Part shown: positions 11,301-18,349 of the stretch, piece by piece
How positions within the stretch are numbered: the first letter of the stretch is position 1
How the letters are laid out: each line of letters starts with the position of its first letter
Assembly (NCBI GenBank): GCA_947460345.1
Contig: CANHGM010000023.1
Location: 1 to 48,578 of the forward strand
Source: Bacteroidota bacterium
GTDB taxonomy: Bacteria > Bacteroidota > Bacteroidia > UKL13-3
Reading direction: 5' to 3'
Length of the DNA: 48,578 bases
The notes under the pieces: model-generated
What the model was told of the DNA's origin: nothing
Databases searched by the model: none
Seen by the model: only the letters and a program-made list of their open reading frames with translations
Position numbers and translations under genes: made by a program

Positions 11301-12634
11301 CCTTGCTTATAATAAATATAGGCTCATCTAAATACTATAGAGCAGCTTTAAATAATGGCAACTGTGGTCCTGAATATAGTAATGACTATTTATTGAATGT
11401 TCCATCAAATCCAACTGTTGGGAATATATTGTCGTCTAACAATAATATTTGTCCTAATACCCCTATTAAACTATATACTTCATATTATACAGGAAGTTTA
11501 ACATGGCAACAATATGATACCATAAACGCAGTTTGGAATACATTAATCAACGCTGATACTCTTCCTTTAGTATTATCTCAATCTGTTACCTATAGAGCAT
11601 ACATTACACTTGGAAATTGTGGCAATGGTGTATATTCTTCTCCTTATAAAGTTGTTATTAAAGAAGGTCCTCAATTCGACTCAATTATAGCTTCTCAAAA
11701 CAAAGTATGTGTGGGTACAGCGGTTCAATTGAATATGATGGGTAATATTGTTGGAGTTATTACTTGGCAAGAGTTTGATAAACCTTCACAATCATGGCAA
11801 AATAAACTAGGCAATACCAATCAATTTTTTGGATACCCATATGACACTACTATATATAGAGCCATAGTAATTAATAATGGTTGTTCTAAAACCAGCAATG
11901 TGTTAACCATCACCACCAATCCAGCTCCATTTGTTATTGTAACCCCGAGCGGTTCTACTACTTTATGTTCAGGTGAAACGGTAGATCTTACAGCCTCAAG
12001 CGGTAATGGTTTTAAATACCAATGGCAAAAAGACACTATAGATATTTTTGCTCAAAATAGCAAAGTGTATAAAGTAACAACTAGTGGCGATTACAGAGTG
12101 ATTATAACTAACCCATTAGGTTGCTCTGCTTCTTCTGCTAATATCACAGTTGTAGTTAATCCATTACCTGCTGTTCCTGTTATTACAAGAGCTGGCTACG
12201 AATTAGATGCGGGTGTTGCCGGTTTGACTTATCAATGGTATAACAACAGTGTGCCAATAAGCGGTGCCAACCAACAAAAATATACAATCGCACAAGCAGG
12301 TTCTTATACAGTAAAAGTTACAAATTCGTTTGGATGTAGTGCATTGTCTCAGCCTTATATAACTAATGCAATTTCAAACGTAACAAACCAAACAAATATA
12401 AATATATATCCAAACCCTTCAACTGGGATATTTAATTTGAGCTTTGACGGTATTCAAATAAATGCTGCTCAAATAAAACTGTTTGATATGAATGGTAAAG
12501 AATTAAAATGTTCAATTCAAACAATAAATAGTCAGTTATTAAATATTGACTTGAATGAAACGGCTAAAGGTGTGTATATATTGCAAGTATTATCATCTCA
12601 AGAGAATATATATATGAAATTGATTAAAGAATAG
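5318..12634 (+). CDS. Giant subtilisin-like (S8) protease with Ig-like tandem modules and T9SS sorting domain
   Basis: 2438 residues from ATG 5318 (an in-frame TTG lies 6 bp upstream). Signal peptide MKKIVLIFSLLMLSNLLVKA. The S8 catalytic triad is complete: D242 in GEWDGG, H267 in SDHATHVAGT and S438 in GTSMSAP. Behind it come a P-domain-like beta-sandwich (about 500-620), a VVYPNGGEKW repeat domain, a fibronectin III-like domain (about 725-805), a lamin-tail-like domain (about 900-1085), and Ig-like segments. One Ig-like segment has an inserted carbohydrate-binding-like region (about 1335-1455). At least eight tandem modules of 75-110 residues follow (about 1520-2200), each opening with an [IV]Cxxxxxxx pattern, most also carrying a WQEYD-like strand. 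The C-terminus is a T9SS sorting domain starting at NIYPNPSTG. It is inferred to be a secreted or cell-surface protease. The next gene follows after 15 bp. Confidence 0.92.
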   Translation: MKKIVLIFSLLMLSNLLVKAQNQSYTVHHKNGDITPAKGNDLLTDAVAKKLLFDHKYYVLIQFENLPTLAIKNKLAIEGVELFSFLNNRTFYAAIAEKNIDLNFDKYAIHAVFGLSLNNLKLDKRLIVPKTDAPWAVTSQAVKVVLEYIPGSQTIDIKKRLVSLFGVSEVTVKSIGNYIQATVNIESLSTLVNEPYISWIEPIHPPLTTDNLPGKTGHGSMYIGNPLNRGLTGKNIKVGEWDGGFIGHHIDFGDRKKNIDSLVYSDHATHVAGTIASNGTMNYTATGMAPEATVYGNDFYNDIQAEMDSVYNQKGIVLTNNSYGYDPTSDNCTIKGSYDSESSRIDALVVSHQDLIHVFSSGNAQSQCSGGFRTVSSGFNSSKNIITVGATDYKGVMTNFSSWGPTLDGRVKPEVCGVGVSVFSTINNNVYVGSNGTSMSAPGVTGTIAQLCELYNRVYNTNANASVMRAILCNTATDAGNAHVDFKFGYGNINGVKAATVIDSNWFLTDTVSTGNYNDHSLLVPSGVRELKVTLAWTDKEGSGSASSVLVNNLDLYIINPIGDTIRPWVLNPASPSSVSIQKIDTVNNIEQITIDNPIAGNYTIYIAGTNVPFGPQLYALTWLNQKPEILVVYPNGGEKWKPGASETIRWLSSGVTGNYTVQYSVDSGANWITLSSTVTNKFFDWTIPNVASNKVMVRVTATGFRDSSDAVFTIYPFVTNLSAKPCMGAVNLTWTAVSGASYYNIYRLDNSTFKWTKIDTIGSSFTKYTDKNVNNGELYYYTISAVNASGVQGNVAAAVFTTPNSVISNLVTNSGAIEIKCGETINLTSATAPAYLWNTGATTQNISVSQTGNYSVQLTYDTGCVAQSEIQVITDAFNIQASSDSVCNGSTSQLQAFSSQLNTIRLTEIIQSKAGTGATVTYPSWITGASANADYVEVSNIGNDTLNIGGMSFELWNDTSLIRTYTWPSYASLPPSTLSVLHIGNTATNDSTKLFFNTGGSDDPSTSADARGYILKDSLGNIVDAVATNFFVFPAISNVTNNHWLTSTSSPFLSGLAGTRLKTADNNRGNEWTAASTSNRIDLGVYNVTLASIERASVSWYDGATFITKNLNFTPLITTNKTYTCSLTTNTCLQIKNIDIYVVNTSTPTVRDSIQCGAGIPTCFANGTGAIKWYSDSIGGSLLQTSGNTYITSISSSTNFWVSNFDNGCESPRVKLIQTVVSSAPAISIINKTGKLCAGELLQLNANSSSNNYTYTWSASNNGGLQQTSGDSVFANPTSNSMFYLNAYDASNTCVNNDSILVSIYNKPVVNIQSSKTVLCQGDSINIFVQSSSSNDWRSHYLVIQYDATQGVTGLQGASKVYMHSGITDTNTVGASQTHIVGNWGQDDGIGQMTSLGNDQWELMIDLNEYYGVNSDSTVKYIAMIFRNEDGTSTGKDNSNQYIYVDVKSGNTISSFAGVTANYHHQYQWIKDGASISNTTSNIYAKDSGIYIASDLGLICSDSSQPIHITFDSIAIIGSITIAADSICLGDSVQLQANNTIGNISWEYYNGNNWQSLNLTGNSVYISPSTTIDIRAKATANCNVDSSISKTIVVKTSPAHSSISLSRDTICPVDTVTLTWNGNSGQVIDWLYLGNSTGKSNNPEVLQITQAAYILARISNNNGCADIYDSVSIATYDKPYAGVLSSTKASICYNDSFNLYVDSTNNGIVTFEFADQLNNNQFTYFYSAGYTKMVKTQGQGFNSWGGTSYRVKVSNANCPDAYSNVIKVTIDEYNIPGSVTSSKDSICPFEQVTLTYTPKGPDKWYNQKPSDWLFSDSVNQWVSLSSTDTFINAVPSKNTTFRAAFYMLCDTDYVDYNIYINPHAIKGTIVASKNNICKGTTSTLSSFNHVGNVVWQEYINGTYVDIASAIVLPATSTAYRAKYELGTCDSVFSDSLYINVTPMPVGGQLSATVTATCVGDTSILKLQNFNGTITWQMYDSTQGNWVKIQGNSDTLLIINIGSSKYYRAALNNGNCGPEYSNDYLLNVPSNPTVGNILSSNNNICPNTPIKLYTSYYTGSLTWQQYDTINAVWNTLINADTLPLVLSQSVTYRAYITLGNCGNGVYSSPYKVVIKEGPQFDSIIASQNKVCVGTAVQLNMMGNIVGVITWQEFDKPSQSWQNKLGNTNQFFGYPYDTTIYRAIVINNGCSKTSNVLTITTNPAPFVIVTPSGSTTLCSGETVDLTASSGNGFKYQWQKDTIDIFAQNSKVYKVTTSGDYRVIITNPLGCSASSANITVVVNPLPAVPVITRAGYELDAGVAGLTYQWYNNSVPISGANQQKYTIAQAGSYTVKVTNSFGCSALSQPYITNAISNVTNQTNINIYPNPSTGIFNLSFDGIQINAAQIKLFDMNGKELKCSIQTINSQLLNIDLNETAKGVYILQVLSSQENIYMKLIKE
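9885..11925 (+). repeat. Eight or more tandem Ig-like protein modules within the protease gene
   Basis: Modules start near SICLGDSVQL, TICPVDTVTL, SICYNDSFNL, SICPFEQVTL, NICKGTTSTL, TCVGDTSILK, NICPNTPIKL and KVCVGTAVQL. Most continue with a core strand such as ISWEYY, VVWQEY, ITWQMYD, LTWQQYD or ITWQEFD. DNA identity between units looks low, so the array is old and diverged, not a recent expansion. Confidence 0.8.
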
Positions 12635-12649
12635 TATTTAAAAGTATAT

Positions 12650-13279
12650 ATGCATTCTGAAAATATTATTGCAAACTCTCATTTATTACCCTGCGTTCAA
12701 GAATATATAAAAATACATCAAGCAAATAAAGTATATATAGATATTGCTCATCGTTTTCAAAAACAAACCTATAGAAATAGGTTTTATATTGCTACTGCTC
12801 ATGGAGCCTTACCAATTATTGTTCCTGTTTGTCAAGGCAAAACACAACTGTTGATGAAAGAGGTTAAGATTAATTATGACCAACCATGGCAACGTATCCA
12901 CATTCGTACCATTAAATCTGCTTATGGTTCGGCTCCTTATTTTATATATTTTATTGATGAATTTGAAAGGATATATCAAACCCAATTTGAATATTTGTAC
13001 GAATTAAACAATGCTATATATGCATGGCTTTTTAAACAATTTAAAACGCAATCTCAATTATCAAACATTTTAGACGACGATCATTATGCCATTAAAATAG
13101 AAGGGAAAGTTGATGACCTTGAAGATTCAAAACCAACCCTTGATATTAGAGAAATGTTTCAAACAAATAATATCAATTCTGTTGCCGAACTTTATTCTCA
13201 AGTATTTATAGACAAAACAGGTTTTATTCCAAACCTCAGCATTCTTGATTTCCTTTTTAACTGTGGGAATAAATTATAA
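12650..13279 (+). CDS. WbqC-like family protein
   Basis: 209 residues, ATG start. It matches the WbqC-like family: HLLPCVQEYIKIHQANKVYI at the start, QKQTYRNRFYIATAHG, the IIVPV strand, then PWQRIHIRTIKSAYGSAPYF and the family-typical end NLSILDFLFNCG. WbqC family members occur in polysaccharide gene clusters and throughout Bacteroidota; the biochemical role is not established. It begins 15 bp after the protease stop and is followed after 10 bp by the DinB-like gene, so the three may be co-transcribed. No own promoter box was seen. Confidence 0.85.
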   Translation: MHSENIIANSHLLPCVQEYIKIHQANKVYIDIAHRFQKQTYRNRFYIATAHGALPIIVPVCQGKTQLLMKEVKINYDQPWQRIHIRTIKSAYGSAPYFIYFIDEFERIYQTQFEYLYELNNAIYAWLFKQFKTQSQLSNILDDDHYAIKIEGKVDDLEDSKPTLDIREMFQTNNINSVAELYSQVFIDKTGFIPNLSILDFLFNCGNKL

Positions 13280-13289
13280 AATTATATAT

Positions 13290-13739
13290 ATGTATACTAA
13301 TCCAATATCTCAATTTTTGGCTGATAGCCACGCTATTGTTGAAAAAACATTGGCAAAATTAACGAATGAAAATATTAATAATAGAATTTCAGAGAATACC
13401 GCCTCTGTTGGTTTCTTAATGCAACATATTGCTGAAGTTCATTTGTCTTTTAACCGACTTTTATTTGGCGAACCTATTGATTTTACCCCTAGAACATTAC
13501 GCACAGAATTTGAACCAAATGTGGTATTTGATGTTGATGAAATTAAAAACATGCAACAAAAAGGAATTGAAAAAATAATCAGAAATACAGAAGCAGCTAC
13601 CGATGAAATGTTGAATACCGAAATGAAAACGTTTATTGGCGACAAAACACCTATGTATATATTGTTTTATTTAATTCACCACAACAGTTATCATTTAGGG
13701 CAAGCAGAACTTGCTATCAAAAAAGGAAAAAGTTATTAA
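13290..13739 (+). CDS. DinB / YfiT-like four-helix protein, putative metal-dependent
   Basis: 149 residues from ATG 13290. A longer reading from TTG 13245 would overlap the WbqC gene and lacks family support. The all-helical DinB fold is indicated by MQHIAEVHLSFNRLLFGE and HHNSYHLGQAELAIKKG, whose histidines make the usual three-His metal site. Relatives include bacillithiol-, mycothiol- or glutathione-dependent transferases and DNA-damage-induced DinB proteins. The cofactor and substrate cannot be inferred here. Confidence 0.82.
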   Translation: MYTNPISQFLADSHAIVEKTLAKLTNENINNRISENTASVGFLMQHIAEVHLSFNRLLFGEPIDFTPRTLRTEFEPNVVFDVDEIKNMQQKGIEKIIRNTEAATDEMLNTEMKTFIGDKTPMYILFYLIHHNSYHLGQAELAIKKGKSY

Positions 13740-13770
13740 GTAAATTGTAAGATGTGAAGTATATATATAA

Positions 13771-14763
13771 TTATTTTTCTGTATATATAACTTCCATCAC
13801 TGTTTGACCTACTGATGTTAATGTCTCTTTGCTAATATTAGAGAGTACATCATTATGTGTATGCCATGTCTTACTGAATCCAGAAGGGGTATTGCCATCA
13901 AATTCAATAATATCAACCATTGGTATGTTTAAGTATTTATTTACATAGTAATGGTCGTCAATAATCGGACTTTTCTTAAAATAAACAAAGTTTGCATAAC
14001 CTATATTATTGGCAATGTCCCAAACTTTTCTTACTTCATTCGGTGCTTGCTGCAATGAAGTACCTTCTTGTGCAAATTTGGCTCCTACTGCACCCACCAT
14101 ATCAAGCAATATGCCCAGATATGCTTTGTAGTTGGAAATGTGTGGTTTTTTAGCCCATGCTTGCGAACCCAAACAGTAACTGTCTTCCATGGTAGGGTAT
14201 TTTGAGTCTTGAGGCTGCCCGTAGTCTTCTAAATCAAATAATATGACATCTACACCTACTGAGTTGTTTTTTAGGCTTAATTGCCTTGCTATTTCTAGTA
14301 ATACACCTACGCCACTAGCACCATCATTTGCAGCTTCTATTGGTTTGTCTTGATTGGCATTGTCTTGGTCGGCAAATGGTCTACCATCCCAATGGGCAGC
14401 TAATAAAATTCTTTTGGGATTTTCTTTGTTGAATGATGCAATAATGTTTTTAGCAGTAAAAGTTTTACCATCAAATGTTTTCACCTGTGCTGGATAAATC
14501 ATCGCATCAGGTGTATATTTTTTTAATTCTTTTAACATCCATTCAGCACAAGCTTCATGTCCTTTACTTCCTGGATTTCTGAAGCCAAAGCTACATTGTT
14601 TGGCAACATATGCATATGCTGAATCACCATTGAAAGCAGGTGATACACGAGTTGGTTTTATAACTTCAACGGGTTGGTTATTGTTTTCTATAGGAGTTGG
14701 TTGTTCGTCTTTACAACTTGCTACCAATGCTAAAGCACTTATATATATGGCAATTTTTTTCAT
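13771..14763 (-). CDS. M28 family lipoprotein, glutaminyl-peptide cyclotransferase-like
   Basis: 330 residues from ATG 14763, preceded by a redoxin gene that ends 4 bp upstream. A lipobox VASC places the acylated cysteine at position 17, so it is a lipoprotein. The zinc-peptidase M28 signature is complete: AHWDGRPFAD (metal His and Asp), AANDGASGVGVLLEIAR (bridging Asp), FDLEDYGQP (Glu) and TWHTHNDVL (His). The DGASGVGVLLEIAR and GILLDMVG blocks and the ending VGQTVMEVIY are those of the Bacteroidota glutaminyl cyclase-like branch. It may convert N-terminal Gln of exported proteins to pyroglutamate. An aminopeptidase activity cannot be excluded. Confidence 0.88.
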   Translation of the reverse strand: MKKIAIYISALALVASCKDEQPTPIENNNQPVEVIKPTRVSPAFNGDSAYAYVAKQCSFGFRNPGSKGHEACAEWMLKELKKYTPDAMIYPAQVKTFDGKTFTAKNIIASFNKENPKRILLAAHWDGRPFADQDNANQDKPIEAANDGASGVGVLLEIARQLSLKNNSVGVDVILFDLEDYGQPQDSKYPTMEDSYCLGSQAWAKKPHISNYKAYLGILLDMVGAVGAKFAQEGTSLQQAPNEVRKVWDIANNIGYANFVYFKKSPIIDDHYYVNKYLNIPMVDIIEFDGNTPSGFSKTWHTHNDVLSNISKETLTSVGQTVMEVIYTEK

Positions 14764-14767
14764 CAAT

Positions 14768-15304
14768 TTATTTTTTCCAAATAATAGATGAACCAACTGG
14801 TTCTACTTCCGGAAAATCAACTTCAACACCATCTAATGCATTTTCTATGGCTTCTTCTAACCAAGCTTGTGTAACCATATGTTCGTTTTCCCAACAATCA
14901 TCAATTGCCCCTTTATATACCAATTCTCTTTTAGAATTAAATAAAAAAACTTCTGGATTGGTAGTGGCTCCAAATATCTTAGCTACTTCTTGTAATGGGT
15001 CGTGTAAATATCTGAATCTTATTTCTTCTAAATGCAATTTACCACTCACTTCTGCCATTTTATCAAATGAGTCATCAGGCGATTGTGCTGCATCGTTGCT
15101 ATTGATACCTATAATTCCTAAATTATCTTCTTCATATTGCTTTAAAAGTTTAATCAATCTTTGGCTGTATGATTTTGAAGCTTCTGAGGTATTGCAAGTA
15201 AATACAACTGCTAACGCATATTTATCAGCGTACATAAACTGATTGTACATTACACCATCAACACCTTTTAAATTAAATTCTGGAAGTTTGTCACCTATTT
15301 GCAT
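14768..15304 (-). CDS. Redoxin/thioredoxin-like protein with CxxS active site
   Basis: 178 residues from ATG 15304 (MQIGDKLPEFNLKGVDG), an AhpC/TSA-type redoxin of the group that usually carries VVFTCNHC. Here the motif reads C37-N-T-S40, so the second cysteine is replaced by serine. The rest of the fold is present (GIIGINSNDA, RYLHDPLQEVAKIFGATTNP, KRELVYKGAIDD). No signal peptide, so cytosolic. A monothiol redoxin can still act as a peroxidase-like or trapping protein, but not as a normal dithiol reductase. The M28 gene begins 4 bp after it, so the two form an operon driven by the box at 15321-15328. Confidence 0.8.
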   Translation of the reverse strand: MQIGDKLPEFNLKGVDGVMYNQFMYADKYALAVVFTCNTSEASKSYSQRLIKLLKQYEEDNLGIIGINSNDAAQSPDDSFDKMAEVSGKLHLEEIRFRYLHDPLQEVAKIFGATTNPEVFLFNSKRELVYKGAIDDCWENEHMVTQAWLEEAIENALDGVEVDFPEVEPVGSSIIWKK

Positions 15305-15309
15305 ATCTG

Positions 15310-15317
15310 TATTTTTG
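15310..15317 (+). promoter_or_regulatory. Promoter -7 box TATTTTTG for the GNAT-like gene
   Basis: Exact TAnnTTTG on the plus strand, 38 nt before the TTG start at 15356. It sits almost on top of the opposing redoxin box, so the two transcripts should start within a few bases of each other. Confidence 0.55.
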
Positions 15318-15320
15318 CAG

Positions 15321-15328
15321 CAAATATA
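15321..15328 (-). promoter_or_regulatory. Promoter -7 box TATATTTG for the redoxin-M28 operon
   Basis: Exact TAnnTTTG on the minus strand, 16 nt before the redoxin ATG at 15304. Confidence 0.6.
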
Positions 15329-15355
15329 TATCATTGAACCAAAATAGTTTGCCCC

Positions 15356-16456
15356 TTGATAAAAATAATAGAAGTAAATAACCCAGCACTCGAAAAGTTG
15401 TTTTTAGAACTTCCAACATCCATTTATAAAAATAATGATGATGTGGTATTGCCTTTTGAAAATGAAATCAAAGTTATATTTGATAAAGTTAGAAAAAATG
15501 AAGAATCTATATATAATCAATGGTTGGTTATTAAAGATGGCAGCTTTATTGGGAGAGTAGCTGCATATATACCAACTCAACAATCTGTGAAAGGATATAT
15601 AGGTTTTATAGATGTGGCTGAGAATAAAGAAGCATGCTTGTTGTTATTAAGTACTGCTTGCAATTGGCTAAAAGAAAATGGAATAAAAACTGTGGAAGGC
15701 CCAGTGAATTTTCGAGACAAAGATAGGTTTTGGGGGCTAATGATCGAAGGGCAAAAGCACCATGCTTATAGTGAAAATTTTCATACGCCTGATCTTTATA
15801 AATGGTTTACAGAGTTCGGCTTTAGTGAATTATATCAACAACAGACCTCTCAAGTAAATTCACAAAAGTTTAATTTTTCTAGAATAAATACCATTGCCCA
15901 AAGAGTTATAAACAAAACCGATTATTCGTATATTCATTTTAATAAAAGAGAAACTGTAAAATTTGCAACAGATTTTTGTACTATATACAATCAAGCTTGG
16001 AATCATCATCCAGACTTTTTACCTTTCAAGTATCATCAAGCTCTTCAGTTGATTCAAGAGTTAAATTTGTTGTTAAAAGAGGAATTCATATGGTACGCAT
16101 ATTACCAAAACAAACCTATAGCTTTTTATATAAATATTATAGATTTGAGCCATGTGATAAAACCATTCAAAGGCAAATGGAATTTAATAAAAAAAATCAA
16201 GTTGTTATATGCTTTAAAGTGTAAACCCATTATCAAACTAAGAGGAATTATATTTGGGATAATACCAGAGTTTCGCAACCAAGGTATAGAAACTGGTTTG
16301 ATTATGAGTTGTTATAATGCAGTAATTAAAAATCCATCGATAGAAACAATAGAAATGACATGGGTAGGAGATTTTAACCCCAAAATGGTTTCATTAATAA
16401 AAGCAATTGGTGGTGAAGTAGTCAAAAAACATGTCACATTTTCGATGAACTTCTGA
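15356..16456 (+). CDS. GNAT-fold N-acetyltransferase-like protein
   Basis: 366 residues with a TTG start (MIKIIEVNNPALEKLFLELP). The order of elements matches a Bacteroidota GNAT-like family: an N-terminal substrate-facing region (YKNNDDVVLPFENEI), IGRVAAYI, GYIGFIDV, VEGPVNFRDKDRFWGLMIEG, and a C-terminal half with FGIIPEFRNQGIETGL in the place of the acetyl-CoA binding Q/RxxGxG/A loop, reduced to NQGIETG. The substrate is unknown. It is divergent from the redoxin gene across 51 bp that hold both promoters. The stop is followed by the tRNA promoter region. Confidence 0.75.
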   Translation: MIKIIEVNNPALEKLFLELPTSIYKNNDDVVLPFENEIKVIFDKVRKNEESIYNQWLVIKDGSFIGRVAAYIPTQQSVKGYIGFIDVAENKEACLLLLSTACNWLKENGIKTVEGPVNFRDKDRFWGLMIEGQKHHAYSENFHTPDLYKWFTEFGFSELYQQQTSQVNSQKFNFSRINTIAQRVINKTDYSYIHFNKRETVKFATDFCTIYNQAWNHHPDFLPFKYHQALQLIQELNLLLKEEFIWYAYYQNKPIAFYINIIDLSHVIKPFKGKWNLIKKIKLLYALKCKPIIKLRGIIFGIIPEFRNQGIETGLIMSCYNAVIKNPSIETIEMTWVGDFNPKMVSLIKAIGGEVVKKHVTFSMNF

Positions 16457-16568
16457 TATTACAAGGGTTTTCATAGATTGTTTTTAAATTAAATAGGTTG
16501 ATAATCAAGTCACAAAAAACAATTAACACAAAAACTAAAAAAATATTTGGAATTAGAAAGATTGTGTC

Positions 16569-16576
16569 TATTTTTG
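16569..16576 (+). promoter_or_regulatory. tRNA promoter, -7 box TATTTTTG with -33 TTTG
   Basis: An exact -7 box lies 27 nt before tRNA-Lys. A TTTG at 16546-16549 is separated from it by 19 bp, the spacing of the Bacteroidota sigma-A consensus. This is the best-formed promoter in the window. Confidence 0.75.
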
Positions 16577-16603
16577 CACCCGCTTTTACTAGCTAAGAGC
16601 AAT

Positions 16604-16676
16604 GATTCCGTAGCTCAGTTGGTAGAGCAATACACTTTTAATGTATGGGCCCTGGGTTCGAGTCCCAGCGGGATCA
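16604..16676 (+). tRNA. tRNA-Lys (TTT anticodon)
   Basis: 73-nt cloverleaf. Acceptor GATTCCG pairs with CGGGATC (one G-T pair), D arm AGCTCAGTTGGTAGAGC, anticodon loop CTTTTAA between ATACA and TGTAT, and T arm GGGTTCGAGTCCC. The discriminator is A. The 3' CCA is not encoded. Confidence 0.96.
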
Positions 16677-16692
16677 CAAGGGTAACCAAAAT

Positions 16693-16770
16693 GGGAGATT
16701 AGCTCAGCTGGTTCAGAGCATCTGCCTTACAAGCAGAGGGTCACTGGTTCGAACCCAGTATCTCCCACCA
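16693..16770 (+). tRNA. tRNA-Val (TAC anticodon), CCA encoded
   Basis: Acceptor GGGAGAT pairs with ATCTCCC. Anticodon loop CTTACAA lies between TCTGC and GCAGA, giving anticodon TAC. The T arm contains GGTTCGAACC. Discriminator A at 16767 is followed by an encoded CCA (16768-16770). It starts 16 bp after tRNA-Lys, so both are probably processed from one transcript. Confidence 0.96.
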
Positions 16771-16778
16771 AATAATTA

Positions 16779-16807
16779 AGTCTTCAATAAAATGAAGGCT
16801 TTTTTTT
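16779..16807 (+). terminator. Rho-independent terminator after the tRNA pair
   Basis: Stem GTCTTCA / TGAAGGC (one G-T pair) with loop ATAAAA, followed by a run of eight T. Confidence 0.8.
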
Positions 16808-16899
16808 ATGCTTTAAAGTTTCAATTTATTTAGCCAAAAATTCATATGAATGTGGACGATATGTTAGAAGATAGCCTCTAACTTTTTTGAAAGATTATA

Positions 16900-16907
16900 T
16901 ATTTTTG
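16900..16907 (+). promoter_or_regulatory. Promoter -7 box TATTTTTG for the DUF2779 gene
   Basis: Exact TAnnTTTG, 28 nt before ATG 16936. Confidence 0.5.
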
Positions 16908-16935
16908 ATTTTAAATTATATCAATGTAATTTCTT

Positions 16936-18300
16936 ATGATGAATGTACCACCCAAACATATACTCTCTAAAACCACATTTATATATGGTTGCCAATGCCC
17001 TAAAAGATTATGGTTAAACAAGTTTATGCCCAAAGAAAAAGATGCACTAACCGATAATCAAAAAGCTGTTTTTCAACAAGGTACTGATATAGGCCTGCTC
17101 GCTCAACAATTATTTCCTAACGGTGTAGATGCAACTCCTTCTTTTAAATATGATTATCCCAAAGCCGTTGCTCAAACTGCAGCATATATACAACAAGGTA
17201 AATCAATTATATACGAAGCTGCTTTTCAATATGAAGGTGTTCTTGTTATATTGGATATTTTAGTCAAAATAAATAACCATTGGTTTGCTTTTGAAGTGAA
17301 AAGTAGTACCAAAGTGAAAGATACTTTTATTCATGATGCAGCATTGCAATTTTATGTGATAACCCATGCTGGAATCGATTTGAAAGATATTTCTATCGTT
17401 CACTTAAATAATGAATATATAAGAAAAGGTGATTTAGATATAAACCTACTGTTTCAAAACACTTCTATATATAACGAAGTGCTACAAAAACAAGACGAAA
17501 TAGATGCTAAGATTGATGAACTAAAACTGGTTTTAAATTTACCAACCCCACCTGTTATTGAGCTAAGTAAACATTGTCATATTCCGTATACTTGCGATTT
17601 TATTGGATACTGTAGCAAAGGCTTACCAATTGAAGAAATTGATTTTGGTGAAAGAAATATAGATATAATATCACTTTCTAATTTTGTGAACCAACTTAAA
17701 TACCCTTTATACTTCATGGATTTTGAAACTTGGATGTCTGCAGTGCCTGAATGCGATGGTCATTGGCCATTCAGACAAGTGCCTTTTCAGTTCTCATTGC
17801 ATATACAAGATTCAGTGAAGTCAGATGTAAAACATATCGAATATTTAGCCCTAAATACCTACGCTGATTTGAGTATATTTATTCATAAGTTAATAGATGT
17901 ACTTGGTCTTGATGGGAGTATATTGGTTTATAATAAAACATTCGAAAATGCTAGATTGAATGAGTTGAAATTAGATTTTCCTCTCTTAATAGAACCTATA
18001 ACTCGTATACAAGAAAGGTTGGTCGACTTAATGACACCGTTCAGAAACAAACATTTATATATGCCCGAAATGCAAGGGTCTTACTCTATCAAAAATGTGT
18101 TACCTGCGTTGGTTCCTGAGTTAAGCTACACAAACCTCTCTATCAATAATGGCAGTGATGCAAGTTCAATTTTTTATAATTTGTCTAACGAAACTGATTC
18201 AGCTATAGTCAAACAAACAAGAGAACACCTTTTAGAGTATTGTAAGTTAGATACTTTTGCTATGATGAAAATTTTAGAAAAAATATATTCTATAATTTAA
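16936..18300 (+). CDS. DUF2779 protein: Cas4-like Fe-S PD-(D/E)xK nuclease fused to DEDD exonuclease
   Basis: 454 residues. The N-terminal half is Cas4/RecB-like: C21 in CPKRLWL, catalytic D107 (VILDIL), E120-V-K122 (FEVKSS) and a later QFYVI motif. C214, C220 and C226 (HCHIPYTCDFIGYC) then complete a four-cysteine Fe-S ligand set. The C-terminal half is a DUF2779/RNase H-fold DEDD-type exonuclease: D262-x-E264 (YFMDFET), the NKTFENARL block and D439 in YCKLDTFAMM. The architecture predicts a single-chain DNA or RNA end-processing nuclease. It stands alone behind the tRNA pair with its own promoter; there are no cas genes or helicase nearby. Similar proteins are found singly in many bacteria and their physiological role is unknown. 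Confidence 0.82.
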   Translation: MMNVPPKHILSKTTFIYGCQCPKRLWLNKFMPKEKDALTDNQKAVFQQGTDIGLLAQQLFPNGVDATPSFKYDYPKAVAQTAAYIQQGKSIIYEAAFQYEGVLVILDILVKINNHWFAFEVKSSTKVKDTFIHDAALQFYVITHAGIDLKDISIVHLNNEYIRKGDLDINLLFQNTSIYNEVLQKQDEIDAKIDELKLVLNLPTPPVIELSKHCHIPYTCDFIGYCSKGLPIEEIDFGERNIDIISLSNFVNQLKYPLYFMDFETWMSAVPECDGHWPFRQVPFQFSLHIQDSVKSDVKHIEYLALNTYADLSIFIHKLIDVLGLDGSILVYNKTFENARLNELKLDFPLLIEPITRIQERLVDLMTPFRNKHLYMPEMQGSYSIKNVLPALVPELSYTNLSINNGSDASSIFYNLSNETDSAIVKQTREHLLEYCKLDTFAMMKILEKIYSII

Positions 18301-18349
18301 TAAAACTATTCAATCACCAATTATGCTCTATCGCTTGTTTACTATTTGA

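Noticed and set aside
13756-13793. AT-rich inverted repeat between the DinB and M28 genes as a terminator
   Set aside because: The arms run into the M28 coding end and consist mostly of TATATA, which is common everywhere here; not distinguishable from background.
14697-15242. 181-residue plus-strand frame over the redoxin and M28 genes
   Set aside because: Antisense shadow of two recognised genes; Ser-rich composition from reverse codons.
16604-18300. tRNA pair plus nuclease gene as an integrated element
   Set aside because: No integrase, no duplicated tRNA end and no second attachment repeat downstream.
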